Shown here: in pieces, positions 1-7,337 of the stretch
Position numbering within the stretch: the stretch's first letter is position 1
Layout of the letters: each line of letters begins with the position of its first letter
NCBI GenBank assembly: GCA_030600745.1
Contig: JAUVLL010000125.1
Coordinates: 1 to 8,523 of the forward strand
Reading direction: 5' to 3'
DNA: 8,523 nucleotides
Source of the DNA: Spirochaetaceae bacterium
Lineage (GTDB): Bacteria; Spirochaetota; Spirochaetia; B11-G9
Made by a program: the position numbers and the translations under genes
Notes under the pieces: model-generated
Seen by the model: the letters and a program-made list of their open reading frames with translations, nothing else
The model's database searches: none
What the model was told of the DNA's origin: nothing

Positions 1-144
1 GGACCCATTCTTAGTCGAAAAAGCCCAGGATGCATGTGCGAGCAGCAAACTTGTTTGCGACCAGCACAAAAACAAGTCGAATTCAGAGACATCGCAAATG
101 CCTCACAGAGAATTTATCATTTTATAAGAAAAGCCAGACCACTG
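1..144. other. Non-coding left edge downstream of dctM
   Basis: This stretch follows the dctM stop codon and runs to the window edge. I see no convincing gene. Open frames cross it, one reading to a stop at 125-127 on the plus strand, but their composition does not look like a protein and none has a supported start. It contains the left copy of the 36-bp inverted repeat (69-104). It also holds a short perfect hairpin (45-50 paired with 53-58) and two related 13-mers, 37-49 and 56-68, that match at 11 of 13 bases with a 19-bp offset. No hairpin with a T-run follows dctM, so the end of the TRAP transcript is not evident here. Confidence 0.5.
69..104 (+). repeat. 36-bp inverted repeat, left copy
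   Basis: A 36-bp sequence here is identical, in reverse complement, to 7400-7435. It includes the hexamer GAATTC at 79-84 offset and ends in GCAAATGCCTC. Similarity stops abruptly on both sides. The copy lies about 40 bp beyond the dctM stop, in non-coding DNA. A perfect 36-bp match at this distance is far beyond chance, so the two copies share an origin. The nature of the element (dispersed intergenic repeat, fragment of a mobile element, or recombination scar) cannot be decided from one window. Confidence 0.9.
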
Positions 145-1431
145 TTAATAATATCCCAAAAGATTCGGAATAAAAGTAGAAATAACAGGTACATAGGCAA
201 TAATGAAAAGTGCAACTATCTCTACTAAGATAAATGGGACAATAGCGCGGCTTATCTGGCCTAGTTTAAGCTTTGTTATACTGCAGACTACAAAAAGACA
301 GGCACCAACAGGAGGTGTCATAAGTGCAATATTGAGAGATAAAACCATTATAATACCAAAATGAATCGGACTTATTCCCATGGAAACTGCAATTGGATGC
401 AGAATAGGACCAAGGATTATCAAAGCTGCAGCAATATCCATAAACATTCCTACTATCAGCATTAGAATGATTATTAAAAGGAGGATAATTTTAGGATTTC
501 CTGTAGTAGAAAGTAAAAAGTCTGCTATCATCTGAGGAACCTGATTTATGGCGAGAACCCAACTAACAATTGAGGCTGTACCAATAATCAAAAAAACTAC
601 ACCTGTAATCTTGGCAGTGTTAATAAACATTGGAGGAAGATCTACAAGCTTCAGACTTTTAAGAACAAAAAAACCTATTATTAAAGCATAAGCTACAGCA
701 ACAGCTGCTGCTTCTGTTGGAGTAAATATTCCGGAAAGTATACCTCCCAGTATTATAATTGGCATCAATAGTGGAATTATTGCATCTTTAAAACCAATCA
801 ATTTTTCTATAAAAGTGGTTTTTGTACTTCTGGGGTATCCCCTTTTAATGGAGATAATAGCTGAAAGGATCATCAATAGACCGCCAAGCAATAACCCGGG
901 GAGAAAGCCGGCGGCAAAAAGACCTGCAATAGATACGTTCATTAAAGACCCATAAATAACCATCATATTGGAGGGTGGAATTGTTGGCCCAATTATAGAT
1001 GAAGCTGCTGTGACGGAGGCAGAAAAATCAAGATCATAGCCGTCTTCTTCCATGGCTGGAATAAGCATCGTACCAATTGCCGCAGTATCAGAAACGGCCG
1101 CACCGGTCATTCCGGCAAAAAAGATACTTGCCACAATATTTGCATGTGCAAGCCCACCTCTCCAGTGACCTACAAGAATATTGGAAAACTTAACAAGCCG
1201 GGTTGTGATACCTGTTTTATTCATTATTTCTCCGGCAAGAATAAAAAACGGCATAGCCATTAGGGTAAACATGTCCAGTCCTGAAAAGAACTGAAGTGGT
1301 GCCATTGTAAACATGGCAATATCATTTCCCATCAGATACAGCCCAAGAATACCTGTAATTCCAATGGTAAAACCTATGGGAACACCTAAAACAAGTGCTC
1401 CTGCAAAAATAACTATTAACGATATAAACAT
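145..1431 (-). CDS. dctM: TRAP transporter large membrane subunit (DctM family)
   Basis: This is the 428-residue large permease of a tripartite ATP-independent periplasmic transporter, which drives uptake of a small organic acid with an ion gradient. The protein is almost entirely hydrophobic, and about 12 membrane spans fit the family. The DctM signature is clear: a GMTGAAVSDTAAIG segment at residues 108-120, then GY at 131-132, and IPPSNMMVIYG at 151-161. A conserved TPPVG motif lies near the C-terminus. The length is normal for the family. The ATG is preceded by AGGA with a 7-base spacer, only 15 bases after the dctQ stop, so dctQ and dctM are co-transcribed and probably translated in balance. 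It acts in the inner membrane with DctQ and receives ligand from DctP. The substrate is not predictable from this subunit. Confidence 0.96.
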   Translation of the reverse strand: MFISLIVIFAGALVLGVPIGFTIGITGILGLYLMGNDIAMFTMAPLQFFSGLDMFTLMAMPFFILAGEIMNKTGITTRLVKFSNILVGHWRGGLAHANIVASIFFAGMTGAAVSDTAAIGTMLIPAMEEDGYDLDFSASVTAASSIIGPTIPPSNMMVIYGSLMNVSIAGLFAAGFLPGLLLGGLLMILSAIISIKRGYPRSTKTTFIEKLIGFKDAIIPLLMPIIILGGILSGIFTPTEAAAVAVAYALIIGFFVLKSLKLVDLPPMFINTAKITGVVFLIIGTASIVSWVLAINQVPQMIADFLLSTTGNPKIILLLIIILMLIVGMFMDIAAALIILGPILHPIAVSMGISPIHFGIIMVLSLNIALMTPPVGACLFVVCSITKLKLGQISRAIVPFILVEIVALFIIAYVPVISTFIPNLLGYY

Positions 1432-1446
1432 AGAATCATCCTAATC

Positions 1447-1983
1447 TTAGATATCAATAATTTCTCTTTCAAAATCAGCATTTCCGGATTTTCCCAGATC
1501 AATAATATATCTGGAAACCAGCTGAACCAGTCCAATAATCATTGACACTGGTATTGCCAGAGTAGGGAGTACCATTGTAATACCCAGCCCCTGGGAAATC
1601 TGCCATTTAGCTTCAACAACCATCAGAATTGAGTAATAGGTCATGATAACAAGAAATATCAATGTTACAAAAAATATAGCAGTTTCCAGTATTACTCTAA
1701 CGGTCTTAGATTTTGCAGTATCTACAAGGATAGTCAGCCCCACATGGTCGTTCCCTTTAATACCGATACTAACAGCTAAAGAGGCTGCCCATATCATAAG
1801 ATATCTTGACAATTCCTCTGTCCAGCTAAGAGGCATTTGTAAGACATATCTGAAAAAAACACCCAGTAATACTACAAAAGTCATACCGGCCATGGATACT
1901 AAACAGAGTTGTTCTACAACTTTATTCAGCCCATTGGAACCAGTTCGAATTAATTTAATAAACCCATTTTCTTTAGTATCCAT
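1447..1983 (-). CDS. dctQ: TRAP transporter small membrane subunit (DctQ family)
   Basis: This is the small four-span membrane subunit that pairs with DctM in a TRAP transporter. From the chosen start it has 178 residues. The DctQ hallmark is present: an FFRYVLQMPLSWTEELSR segment followed by a W-containing helix and then GNDHVGL, with further hydrophobic spans towards the C-terminus. The frame stays open upstream to an ATG at 2043. That ATG lies inside a terminator hairpin, and its first 20 residues look like read-through of the hairpin. The ATG at 1983 has AGGAAGG just upstream (1987-1993) and gives a normal DctQ N-terminus beginning MDTKENG. The gene lies 68 bases after the dctP stop and 15 bases before dctM. 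Confidence 0.93.
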   Translation of the reverse strand: MDTKENGFIKLIRTGSNGLNKVVEQLCLVSMAGMTFVVLLGVFFRYVLQMPLSWTEELSRYLMIWAASLAVSIGIKGNDHVGLTILVDTAKSKTVRVILETAIFFVTLIFLVIMTYYSILMVVEAKWQISQGLGITMVLPTLAIPVSMIIGLVQLVSRYIIDLGKSGNADFEREIIDI

Positions 1984-1986
1984 AAT

Positions 1987-1993
1987 CCTTCCT
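1987..1993 (-). promoter_or_regulatory. Shine-Dalgarno site that fixes the dctQ start
   Basis: AGGAAGG on the minus strand lies 3 bases before the ATG at 1983; counted from the AGGA core the spacer is 6 bases. It directly abuts the T-run of the terminator between dctP and dctQ. Only transcripts that read past the terminator carry this site, which supports 1983 over the upstream ATG at 2043. Confidence 0.75.
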
Positions 1994-2032
1994 AAAAAAA
2001 ACCTGGAACAGTTCGAAAAAGACTGCTCCAGG
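1994..2032 (-). terminator. Intrinsic terminator between dctP and dctQ
   Basis: On the minus strand an 11-bp stem (2022-2032 paired with 2002-2012) closes a 9-base loop and is followed by eight T residues (1994-2001). The single non-Watson-Crick position is a G-U wobble in minus-strand RNA but an A-C mismatch in plus-strand RNA, so the structure favours minus transcription. It begins 20 bases after the dctP stop. Partial termination here would give an excess of dctP mRNA over dctQM mRNA. That matches the usual need for more periplasmic binding protein than membrane subunits. Confidence 0.88.
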
Positions 2033-2051
2033 TCATAGTGCACACTAAATT

Positions 2052-3095
2052 CTAGTAGCCAAGTTCTCTTTCGGCAGCTTTAATAGCACTAAGGAATTTA
2101 TTAATCCACATCTTACCTTCGCTGCCATATTTATCTACAAGAAATGCAGAAGCAGCAGGGATTGAAAGATCACGGAACTGCCTCATCTCTGCAGCATTCG
2201 GTACATAAACTTTCATCTTGGACATCAGAACAGGAAGTCCCTTTTCTGATGAATCAATAATTCGACTCAAACCACGACCTGCGAGTATAGCAGTTTTTGC
2301 TGCATCATCAATTATTACTTTATGAGCTGCAGAAAGTCCATTGTAAAATCTTGGGTTCATTACCCAGATATATGGAGCATAAATATGGTTTGTAAGAGTA
2401 GCAAATTTTTGTACTTCATAAAATTTAGCCATATTAATAATGGAAACAGGATTCATCTGTCCATCAATAACACCAGTCTGTAGAGAAGTATAAACTTCTG
2501 ACCACGAAATAGGAGTAGGAGATCCGCCCAGAGATTTAATGATTTCCATGTGTAATGGAACAGTCATTGTTCTGATCTTAACACCTCTCATATCCCTTGG
2601 TGATCGTATTTCACGCTTTGAGTTTGTAATTGCAAAAAATCCTCCGGATTCACCAAAACCAAGAACATGAAAACCTGCTTTCTTTTCAATATCTTTAGCT
2701 AAAGCCTGTCCAAATGGACCATCATAAACCTTGTAACCAACATTGTAGCTGGAGAAAGCAAAAGGCATGTTTGTTATATCTATCATAGGATAGTATGTGG
2801 ACATGCCTCCTGTAGAAGAAATATAGGACTGAACCACACCGCTTTTTACCTGCACCATAGTTTCTCTTTCTTTTCCAAGAACACCACTTGCAAAAAGCTC
2901 TACCTTGATTTCACCATTTGAATTTGCTTCTACTGCAGACTTGAAAACCGCTGCCATTGCAGCTGATGGGATGTCAAAAGGCTGCTGAGCATTAAGGTGA
3001 GCAAGCTTGATTGTAATTTCTTTAGCGCTGAGGCTAAATGGTACAACAGAGATAATCAGAACGATTATCAATGTCATTAATAAACCCTTTTTCAT
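2052..3095 (-). CDS. dctP: TRAP transporter substrate-binding protein (DctP family)
   Basis: This is the periplasmic solute-binding protein of the TRAP transporter, 347 residues long. It has a clear signal peptide with a MKKG start, a hydrophobic stretch at about 4-22 and a likely cut after SLSA (residue 24). The mature protein starts with the family pattern KEITIKLAHLNAQQP. Family landmarks follow: GVKIRT at 171-176, where Arg175 matches the arginine that binds the ligand carboxylate in DctP/SiaP proteins, and SLQTGVIDGQMNP at 204-216 with the conserved Asn. The ligand is therefore probably a carboxylate, but which one is unknown. The ATG follows AAGGAG with a 6-base spacer. It is the first gene of the dctPQM operon, and the terminator after it suggests higher expression than the membrane genes. 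Confidence 0.95.
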   Translation of the reverse strand: MKKGLLMTLIIVLIISVVPFSLSAKEITIKLAHLNAQQPFDIPSAAMAAVFKSAVEANSNGEIKVELFASGVLGKERETMVQVKSGVVQSYISSTGGMSTYYPMIDITNMPFAFSSYNVGYKVYDGPFGQALAKDIEKKAGFHVLGFGESGGFFAITNSKREIRSPRDMRGVKIRTMTVPLHMEIIKSLGGSPTPISWSEVYTSLQTGVIDGQMNPVSIINMAKFYEVQKFATLTNHIYAPYIWVMNPRFYNGLSAAHKVIIDDAAKTAILAGRGLSRIIDSSEKGLPVLMSKMKVYVPNAAEMRQFRDLSIPAASAFLVDKYGSEGKMWINKFLSAIKAAERELGY

Positions 3096-3113
3096 AAATA
3101 GCTCCTTATAATT

Positions 3114-3126
3114 TCCCTTATAGGGA
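3114..3126. repeat. Small palindrome in the dctP leader
   Basis: Five-base arms (TCCCT and AGGGA) flank a 3-base centre. The site lies 6 bases upstream of the dctP ribosome binding site (AAGGAG at 3102-3107) and inside the expected transcript leader. It could be an operator or a small RNA hairpin that affects translation. It is short enough to be chance. Confidence 0.35.
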
Positions 3127-3136
3127 TGATCAAAAG

Positions 3137-3165
3137 AGACTACACTGTTATATTCTATATGTCAA
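3137..3165 (-). promoter_or_regulatory. Candidate dctP promoter
   Basis: A perfect -35 hexamer, TTGACA (3160-3165), is followed after 17 bases by TAGTCT (3137-3142), which is a poor -10. A strong -35 with a weak -10 is compatible with a regulated promoter. The start point would fall near 3130, giving a leader of about 35 bases. A second weaker candidate upstream is TTGATA (3220-3225) with an 18-base spacer to TTTTAT. Confidence 0.45.
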
Positions 3166-3181
3166 CTTTTTTGTTGATATA
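3158..3181. promoter_or_regulatory. Inverted repeat overlapping the dctP -35 box
   Basis: Nine-base arms, TATGTCAAC and GTTGATATA, are separated by six T residues and pair at 8 of 9 positions. The left arm contains the -35 hexamer of the candidate dctP promoter. A protein bound here would block or modulate transcription, so this is a candidate operator. The half-site TATCAAC recurs at 3221-3227. The binding protein is not in the window. Confidence 0.45.
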
Positions 3182-3293
3182 ATTAGAAAATAACCTATAA
3201 AACTATGTTTACATAAATTGTATCAACATAATTTCAAATATTAAGCATAAATTTCCTTTATTTTAATATAACAACAGATCATTGGCAATTGGA

Positions 3294-3311
3294 AATTCTA
3301 TAGATAGAATT
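3294..3311. repeat. 18-bp palindrome
   Basis: Perfect 8-base arms (AATTCTAT and ATAGAATT) flank a 2-base centre, in the non-coding DNA between the VWA-like gene and dctP. There is no T-run, so it is not an intrinsic terminator. An operator-like role is possible; AT-rich composition makes chance palindromes more likely. Confidence 0.5.
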
Positions 3312-3394
3312 ACTATTATTTTAATCATCAAACAAAGATTCTGCATCAGTTGGCAGTATTTATTCACTGATAACTGTTACCTGCTCACTGTCTA

Positions 3395-5416
3395 TTACTC
3401 AGCGGGTCCGTAATATACAGAACTATCCTTACCACTTCTGTCAAAAAGAGATACCTGTACCTCTACAGGAAGCATACGTCTGCCAAAATCAGAATCTCTA
3501 TCTGTATGGAACTTAAGAGTATAGGTGCCGGAAGGTTTATTTCGAAGGTGCTCTGCTATATATTTTATACCCGTCGGTCCGTAGAGGGGAAGTGAAAAAC
3601 CACCGGTTTCCTTACTTAAAAAATCCAGCTCAGGAGAAGTATCATTCCGGTTAATATAAACAGTATAAAACACAATGTTATTATTATTAAGATAATCAAG
3701 GCATTCGGTAAGGCTGTAATGAGAAAAGGCTCTCGAATTTAATTTACCCGAAGAAAGGAAAACCACAGCCTTCCTTGTTCCACCGCCCGTCAGCTGGGAT
3801 GCAGACAAGCGCATACCAAGATCAAAACTCCAGTTTTTACTATTATCCCCTTCAACTGATAAAGATTCTGCGATAACTTCAAAATTGGAACTTCTTTTTA
3901 CCTCCAGAACAGGCAATTCCTCTGCTGAAACTATACTGATACTGCCTCTTCCCCCAACAGAACCGAGGAGATCCTTTAGACCATCTACCTTAGCATTTTC
4001 GAATGTCGTCATTGAATCAGAACCTTCCACCAGATAACTAATCTCAACAAAATCAGTCTTATTCCCTGAGGAAATAAGTGACATACTGTTATTGGAATAA
4101 CTATCCTCAGTAAGAAGAAAATTATTCTCTTCGAGCCCCACATAATCAGAACCGTCAACTGTGCTGACTGTAAGCTCTACAAGTATTTTCGGAAAATCAT
4201 CAGATAGAATACGATTAATATTAATATTAAGTCCTGAATACATCCTTGCAGAGTCAGTTAGTAATGTAACCTTATTCCCATTGAAATCAGATGTAATTAT
4301 GTTTCCATTAACATCTTTTGAAGCCCTTATCAATCTGGCACCCTTCTCAATTTGAGCAATAACATGAAAAGTCTCATTCAGAATATTAAAAAGAATAATC
4401 CTGTTACCGTCTGCAATCAAAAATTCATTTTCAGAATAAACAGAAATTCCCTCCGGAGCAGTTAATATATCTGATTTATACGAATTAAGAAAATTTCCAT
4501 TGGTATCAAAAAGGTTTAGTTCCTTTTCCCGCTCATCAGCAACCAGAATCTTATTTTCAAAATAAACAATACCTGTTGGTTGTCTAAATCCTCCAAAATA
4601 TTCATTTCGTTCTCCAAAAGAGAAAATAAAATTCCCTTCATAATCAAATTTTGATACTCTACTGTTTCCGCTTTCGGTTACATATATATGGGCTTCACCA
4701 TCATCTGCAAAAAATTGCGGCCCTAAAAGTTCTCCCGGACCACTACCTGAGCTTCCAAACCTGAAAATATTTTTGCCATTTCTTGAAGTTCTTAGGATTT
4801 TATCACTGGAATATTCTGAAATAAACAGATAATCTTTTGTTTCCATTATATCAAAGGGGTGATTTATTCCTGTAAGCCCCCCCCTCAATGTCTGCTTTAT
4901 TACACCATTTGCAGAAAACTTATGAACTTCATTTGTTGCAAATGAAGATAGATAAAACCCTCCATCAAATATTGGAAAAAATGAACAGGGACGCCTGAAA
5001 ATAGAATAATCGTCAGTTACCCCTGAAATTTCATGAAAGGAGACAAACCGGGACAACTCTTTCAATTCAGGTCCCATACTTCTGGTGTAATTAATATTAT
5101 CCACTTTAACCCTTAGATCCAGAGTACCGCCCCCGGAGGAAAGAAGGTCAGTCCAATAGCTGACAGCTGCATCAGTAAAACCGGCACGATAATAAGCATT
5201 CCCCAACCATAAAAGTGTCTTATCCCAATCCGGTTTGAGAGAGAGTGATTTCTCAAACGCCAGTATTGATTTATTAAATTCTCCATGGTGATATGACATT
5301 ATACCCCATTGGAAATCATACTCTGCATCGACTTCGTCAAGATCTATCTGGGCATAGAGATTACCACCCAGAAAAAAGAGTATGAAGATAAGAATAAGTA
5401 TAGTATTTTTTTTCAC
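3395..5416 (-). CDS. Exported TPR / NHL-type beta-propeller / VWA-like protein
   Basis: This 673-residue protein has no function I can name. An N-terminal signal peptide (MKKN, hydrophobic 5-19, likely cut after NLYA near 22) without a lipobox cysteine suggests a periplasmic location. Residues about 33-95 form two TPR-like helix pairs. Residues about 140-390 form an NHL-like beta-propeller, with repeats such as GNSRVSKFDYEGNFIFSFG and LVADEREKELNLFDTNGNFL. Residues about 455-630 resemble a von Willebrand A fold. Its metal site is degenerate: the usual DxSxS reads EGSDS (464-468), and the usual aspartate after the core strand is serine (VVFLSSG, 551-557). The start is GTG, with only a weak GGA upstream; TATACT at 5424-5429 could be a -10. 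The gene follows the TPR gene by 55 bases on the same strand. An envelope scaffold is an inference only. Confidence 0.85.
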   Translation of the reverse strand: MKKNTILILIFILFFLGGNLYAQIDLDEVDAEYDFQWGIMSYHHGEFNKSILAFEKSLSLKPDWDKTLLWLGNAYYRAGFTDAAVSYWTDLLSSGGGTLDLRVKVDNINYTRSMGPELKELSRFVSFHEISGVTDDYSIFRRPCSFFPIFDGGFYLSSFATNEVHKFSANGVIKQTLRGGLTGINHPFDIMETKDYLFISEYSSDKILRTSRNGKNIFRFGSSGSGPGELLGPQFFADDGEAHIYVTESGNSRVSKFDYEGNFIFSFGERNEYFGGFRQPTGIVYFENKILVADEREKELNLFDTNGNFLNSYKSDILTAPEGISVYSENEFLIADGNRIILFNILNETFHVIAQIEKGARLIRASKDVNGNIITSDFNGNKVTLLTDSARMYSGLNININRILSDDFPKILVELTVSTVDGSDYVGLEENNFLLTEDSYSNNSMSLISSGNKTDFVEISYLVEGSDSMTTFENAKVDGLKDLLGSVGGRGSISIVSAEELPVLEVKRSSNFEVIAESLSVEGDNSKNWSFDLGMRLSASQLTGGGTRKAVVFLSSGKLNSRAFSHYSLTECLDYLNNNNIVFYTVYINRNDTSPELDFLSKETGGFSLPLYGPTGIKYIAEHLRNKPSGTYTLKFHTDRDSDFGRRMLPVEVQVSLFDRSGKDSSVYYGPAE

Positions 5417-5471
5417 AAGTTCCAGTATACCCCGTTTAACAAAATTTTTCTACAAAGTCCCATACAATGTT

Positions 5472-6149
5472 TTAATTCGATTTGGATTCATCTATTACTG
5501 ACCTAATGTGTGCAGTAATAATTTTATTATGACTTGACAATGTAAAGGCCTTACGAAGATAAACCAGTGCTTCAGTATTTTTTCCGGCTTTAAAGTAAGC
5601 CCATCCCAATGAATCCAGATAAGCCGGATAATCATTTTTTATTCTTACGGCTTTCCTGCAGGACAAGATTGATTCTTCCGAATCAATCCCTTCGTTTGCC
5701 AGTATATACCCAAGAGAATTCAGAACATTTGGATTATCAGGTTCCAATTCAGCTGCTTTACGGAGATATTCCAGACTCCTGTCAACCAGCTTTTGAGAAT
5801 AAGTAATATAACTGAATGTTCCATATATCTGTGCTGATTCGAATCCTGCATCTATAAGCTCTCTCAATTCAAATTCCGCCAGCTTATACCGTCCTGTTAT
5901 AGAATAAATATAGCTTAAAATAAGTCTGCACTGATATATAAGTAAAATATCAGTATGACTGGTTACTACCTGCTCAAGATATAGAAGAGCCTTATCATAT
6001 TGTTCCAGATTTGTATAACAAATTCCAAGATAGTAAGATAAATCAGGAGAATTGGAAGGATCCTCATTAACAAGTAAGAATTCCTCTAAAGCACTCCGAT
6101 AGTTTTTCAATTCAAGATAACGTTTTCCTACTTTTAAATAATCAGACAT
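5472..6149 (-). CDS. Cytoplasmic TPR-repeat protein
   Basis: This 225-residue protein is built almost wholly of tetratricopeptide repeats. About six can be traced: near 3-36, 37-70, 75-105, 107-140, 141-174 and 175-208. Clear examples are the LSYYLGICYTNLEQYDKALL and YLDSLGWAYFKAGKNTEALV segments. There is no signal peptide or membrane span, so it should act in the cytoplasm as a protein-binding scaffold; its partner is unknown. Its ATG overlaps the stop codon of the galactokinase-like gene by one base (TAATG), which points to translational coupling and one transcript. Its own ribosome binding site is weak (GGGAT), consistent with coupling. The exported TPR/NHL/VWA-like gene follows after 55 bases. 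Confidence 0.9.
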   Translation of the reverse strand: MSDYLKVGKRYLELKNYRSALEEFLLVNEDPSNSPDLSYYLGICYTNLEQYDKALLYLEQVVTSHTDILLIYQCRLILSYIYSITGRYKLAEFELRELIDAGFESAQIYGTFSYITYSQKLVDRSLEYLRKAAELEPDNPNVLNSLGYILANEGIDSEESILSCRKAVRIKNDYPAYLDSLGWAYFKAGKNTEALVYLRKAFTLSSHNKIITAHIRSVIDESKSN

Positions 6150-7330
6150 TACAGATCCCGATTAATATTAGAGTATATTACCCTTGCCCTTCCGGCAGGT
6201 TTACATATGAAATATTCAGCCTTAAACCCAAAAATTCTATCATATTCCTCAAGCCTTTCATTGTATTTGGCAAAAGAATCCTCCCTCATTAACGATATAG
6301 TGCAGCCGCAGAATCCGGGACCAGCCATTCTGGAGCCTGAACATCCATCAATCTCTGCAGCTCTCTTAACAAGCCAGTCAAGTTCAGGACACGACACCTC
6401 AAAATTATCACGAAGACTCTCATGGGATCTGTTCAACAGTCTGCCAAAGGATAAATAATCTTTCTGTTCCAATTGTCTTTTTCCATCAAGCACCCGTTGA
6501 TTTTCATCAATTACATGCAAACAAAGCCTTCTGGAAGATTCTGTAAGCATTCCAATACTTTGCTCCAGATCGGATTGTGTAAAATCCCGAAGGCTCGAAC
6601 CCTGTTTCTTTGAGTTAAGAACAGTCAGGCATTTCTGACATTCTTCTATTCGATCCTTTATCTCATCTTCGCTATCGATAACCGGAACATTACTATTTGT
6701 GATAATCAGCTTATAATCACTTAAGGAAAAAGGAATATTTGCATATTCAAGAGTTCTAACATCCAGAAATACAGCACTGTTCTCTTCTGCAAAATAGATA
6801 CAGAACTGATCGGTTAATCTTTCAGCATTCCCTATAAAAGCACTTTCAGAAAGGTATGCAGTCTGAACAACCTGGATACCAGTCATATCAAAATCAAAGA
6901 GCTCCCTAAGAGCCATTGCAGTTGCTACACCTACTGCAGCTGAAGAACCAAGACCTATACCCGGGGAAATATCTCCTGAAATTGTAATATCCAACCCTTT
7001 AAAACTATAACCCAATTGAATAAATTCGTAGAGAACGCCTTTTATATAGTTAGCCCAGCGATCCTCCCTTTTATATTTTAAATTGGCAATGGTCGTTTTC
7101 TTTCTTTCACCCATATCTGCAGCAAAAAAGCGTAAAGAATTGTCAAATCTCCTTGATATAGCAATTTTAACAGAATTATTAATTGCAGCCTGAATTACAT
7201 AACCATCACTAAAATCTGTATGTTCTCCGAGTAAATTTATTACTCCCGGAGCCTGAGATATTATCTCCGGTTCTATGCCGTACTCAGATTCATGAATTTT
7301 TTTCATCTCTTCTATGGGATTGCCTTTCAA
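6149..7330 (-). CDS. galK: Galactokinase-like GHMP family protein, catalytic Arg replaced
   Basis: From a TTG start the protein has 393 residues, close to the 382 of E. coli GalK. The galactokinase signature is present as APGVINLLGEHTDF (27-40), with the sugar-contact Glu36, His37 and Asp39. The GHMP ATP-binding loop is PGIGLGSSAA (123-132). LTDQF (172-176) keeps Asp174, the expected catalytic base, and YFICKPAGRARV resembles the GalK C-terminus. Several features depart from the family. Val30 stands where galactokinases have catalytic Arg (Arg37 in human GALK1). The third motif is MAGPGFCGC (335-343) rather than MTGGGFGGC. The usual SEYNTRR-type sugar-binding segment is poorly matched. The frame is open to an ATG at 7462, but that extension crosses the 36-bp repeat and a candidate promoter. 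TTG has GGTGG 7 bases upstream; ATG 7306 is an alternative. Galactose kinase activity is therefore uncertain. Confidence 0.85.
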   Translation of the reverse strand: MKGNPIEEMKKIHESEYGIEPEIISQAPGVINLLGEHTDFSDGYVIQAAINNSVKIAISRRFDNSLRFFAADMGERKKTTIANLKYKREDRWANYIKGVLYEFIQLGYSFKGLDITISGDISPGIGLGSSAAVGVATAMALRELFDFDMTGIQVVQTAYLSESAFIGNAERLTDQFCIYFAEENSAVFLDVRTLEYANIPFSLSDYKLIITNSNVPVIDSEDEIKDRIEECQKCLTVLNSKKQGSSLRDFTQSDLEQSIGMLTESSRRLCLHVIDENQRVLDGKRQLEQKDYLSFGRLLNRSHESLRDNFEVSCPELDWLVKRAAEIDGCSGSRMAGPGFCGCTISLMREDSFAKYNERLEEYDRIFGFKAEYFICKPAGRARVIYSNINRDL

Positions 7331-7337
7331 AATAATA

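Larger units (their letters stand above)
3096..3394. other. AT-rich intergenic regulatory region upstream of dctP
   Basis: About 300 bases without a gene separate the VWA-like gene from dctP. The region is very AT-rich and holds a promoter-like TTGACA, an inverted repeat over that box, a symmetric 18-bp palindrome at 3294-3311 and a small palindrome (3114-3126) in the expected dctP leader. The heptamer TATCAAC/GTTGATA appears twice, at 3173-3179 and 3221-3227. Just after the VWA-like stop there is only a weak hairpin (3345-3350 with 3366-3371) without a T-run, so I do not call a terminator there. Confidence 0.6.

Noticed and set aside
34..228. 64-codon plus-strand open frame at the left edge
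   Set aside because: It runs across the 36-bp repeat and antisense into the end of dctM, with no ribosome binding site and non-protein-like composition.
1643..2038. 131-codon plus-strand open frame antisense to dctQ
   Set aside because: It is the shadow of dctQ, whose DctQ-family sequence is unmistakable on the minus strand.
1984..2043. N-terminal extension of dctQ to the ATG at 2043
   Set aside because: The extension is encoded by the intrinsic terminator hairpin and T-run; the ATG at 1983 has the ribosome binding site.
3345..3371. Possible terminator after the TPR/NHL/VWA-like gene
   Set aside because: The stem is only 6 bp with a 15-base loop and no T-run follows.
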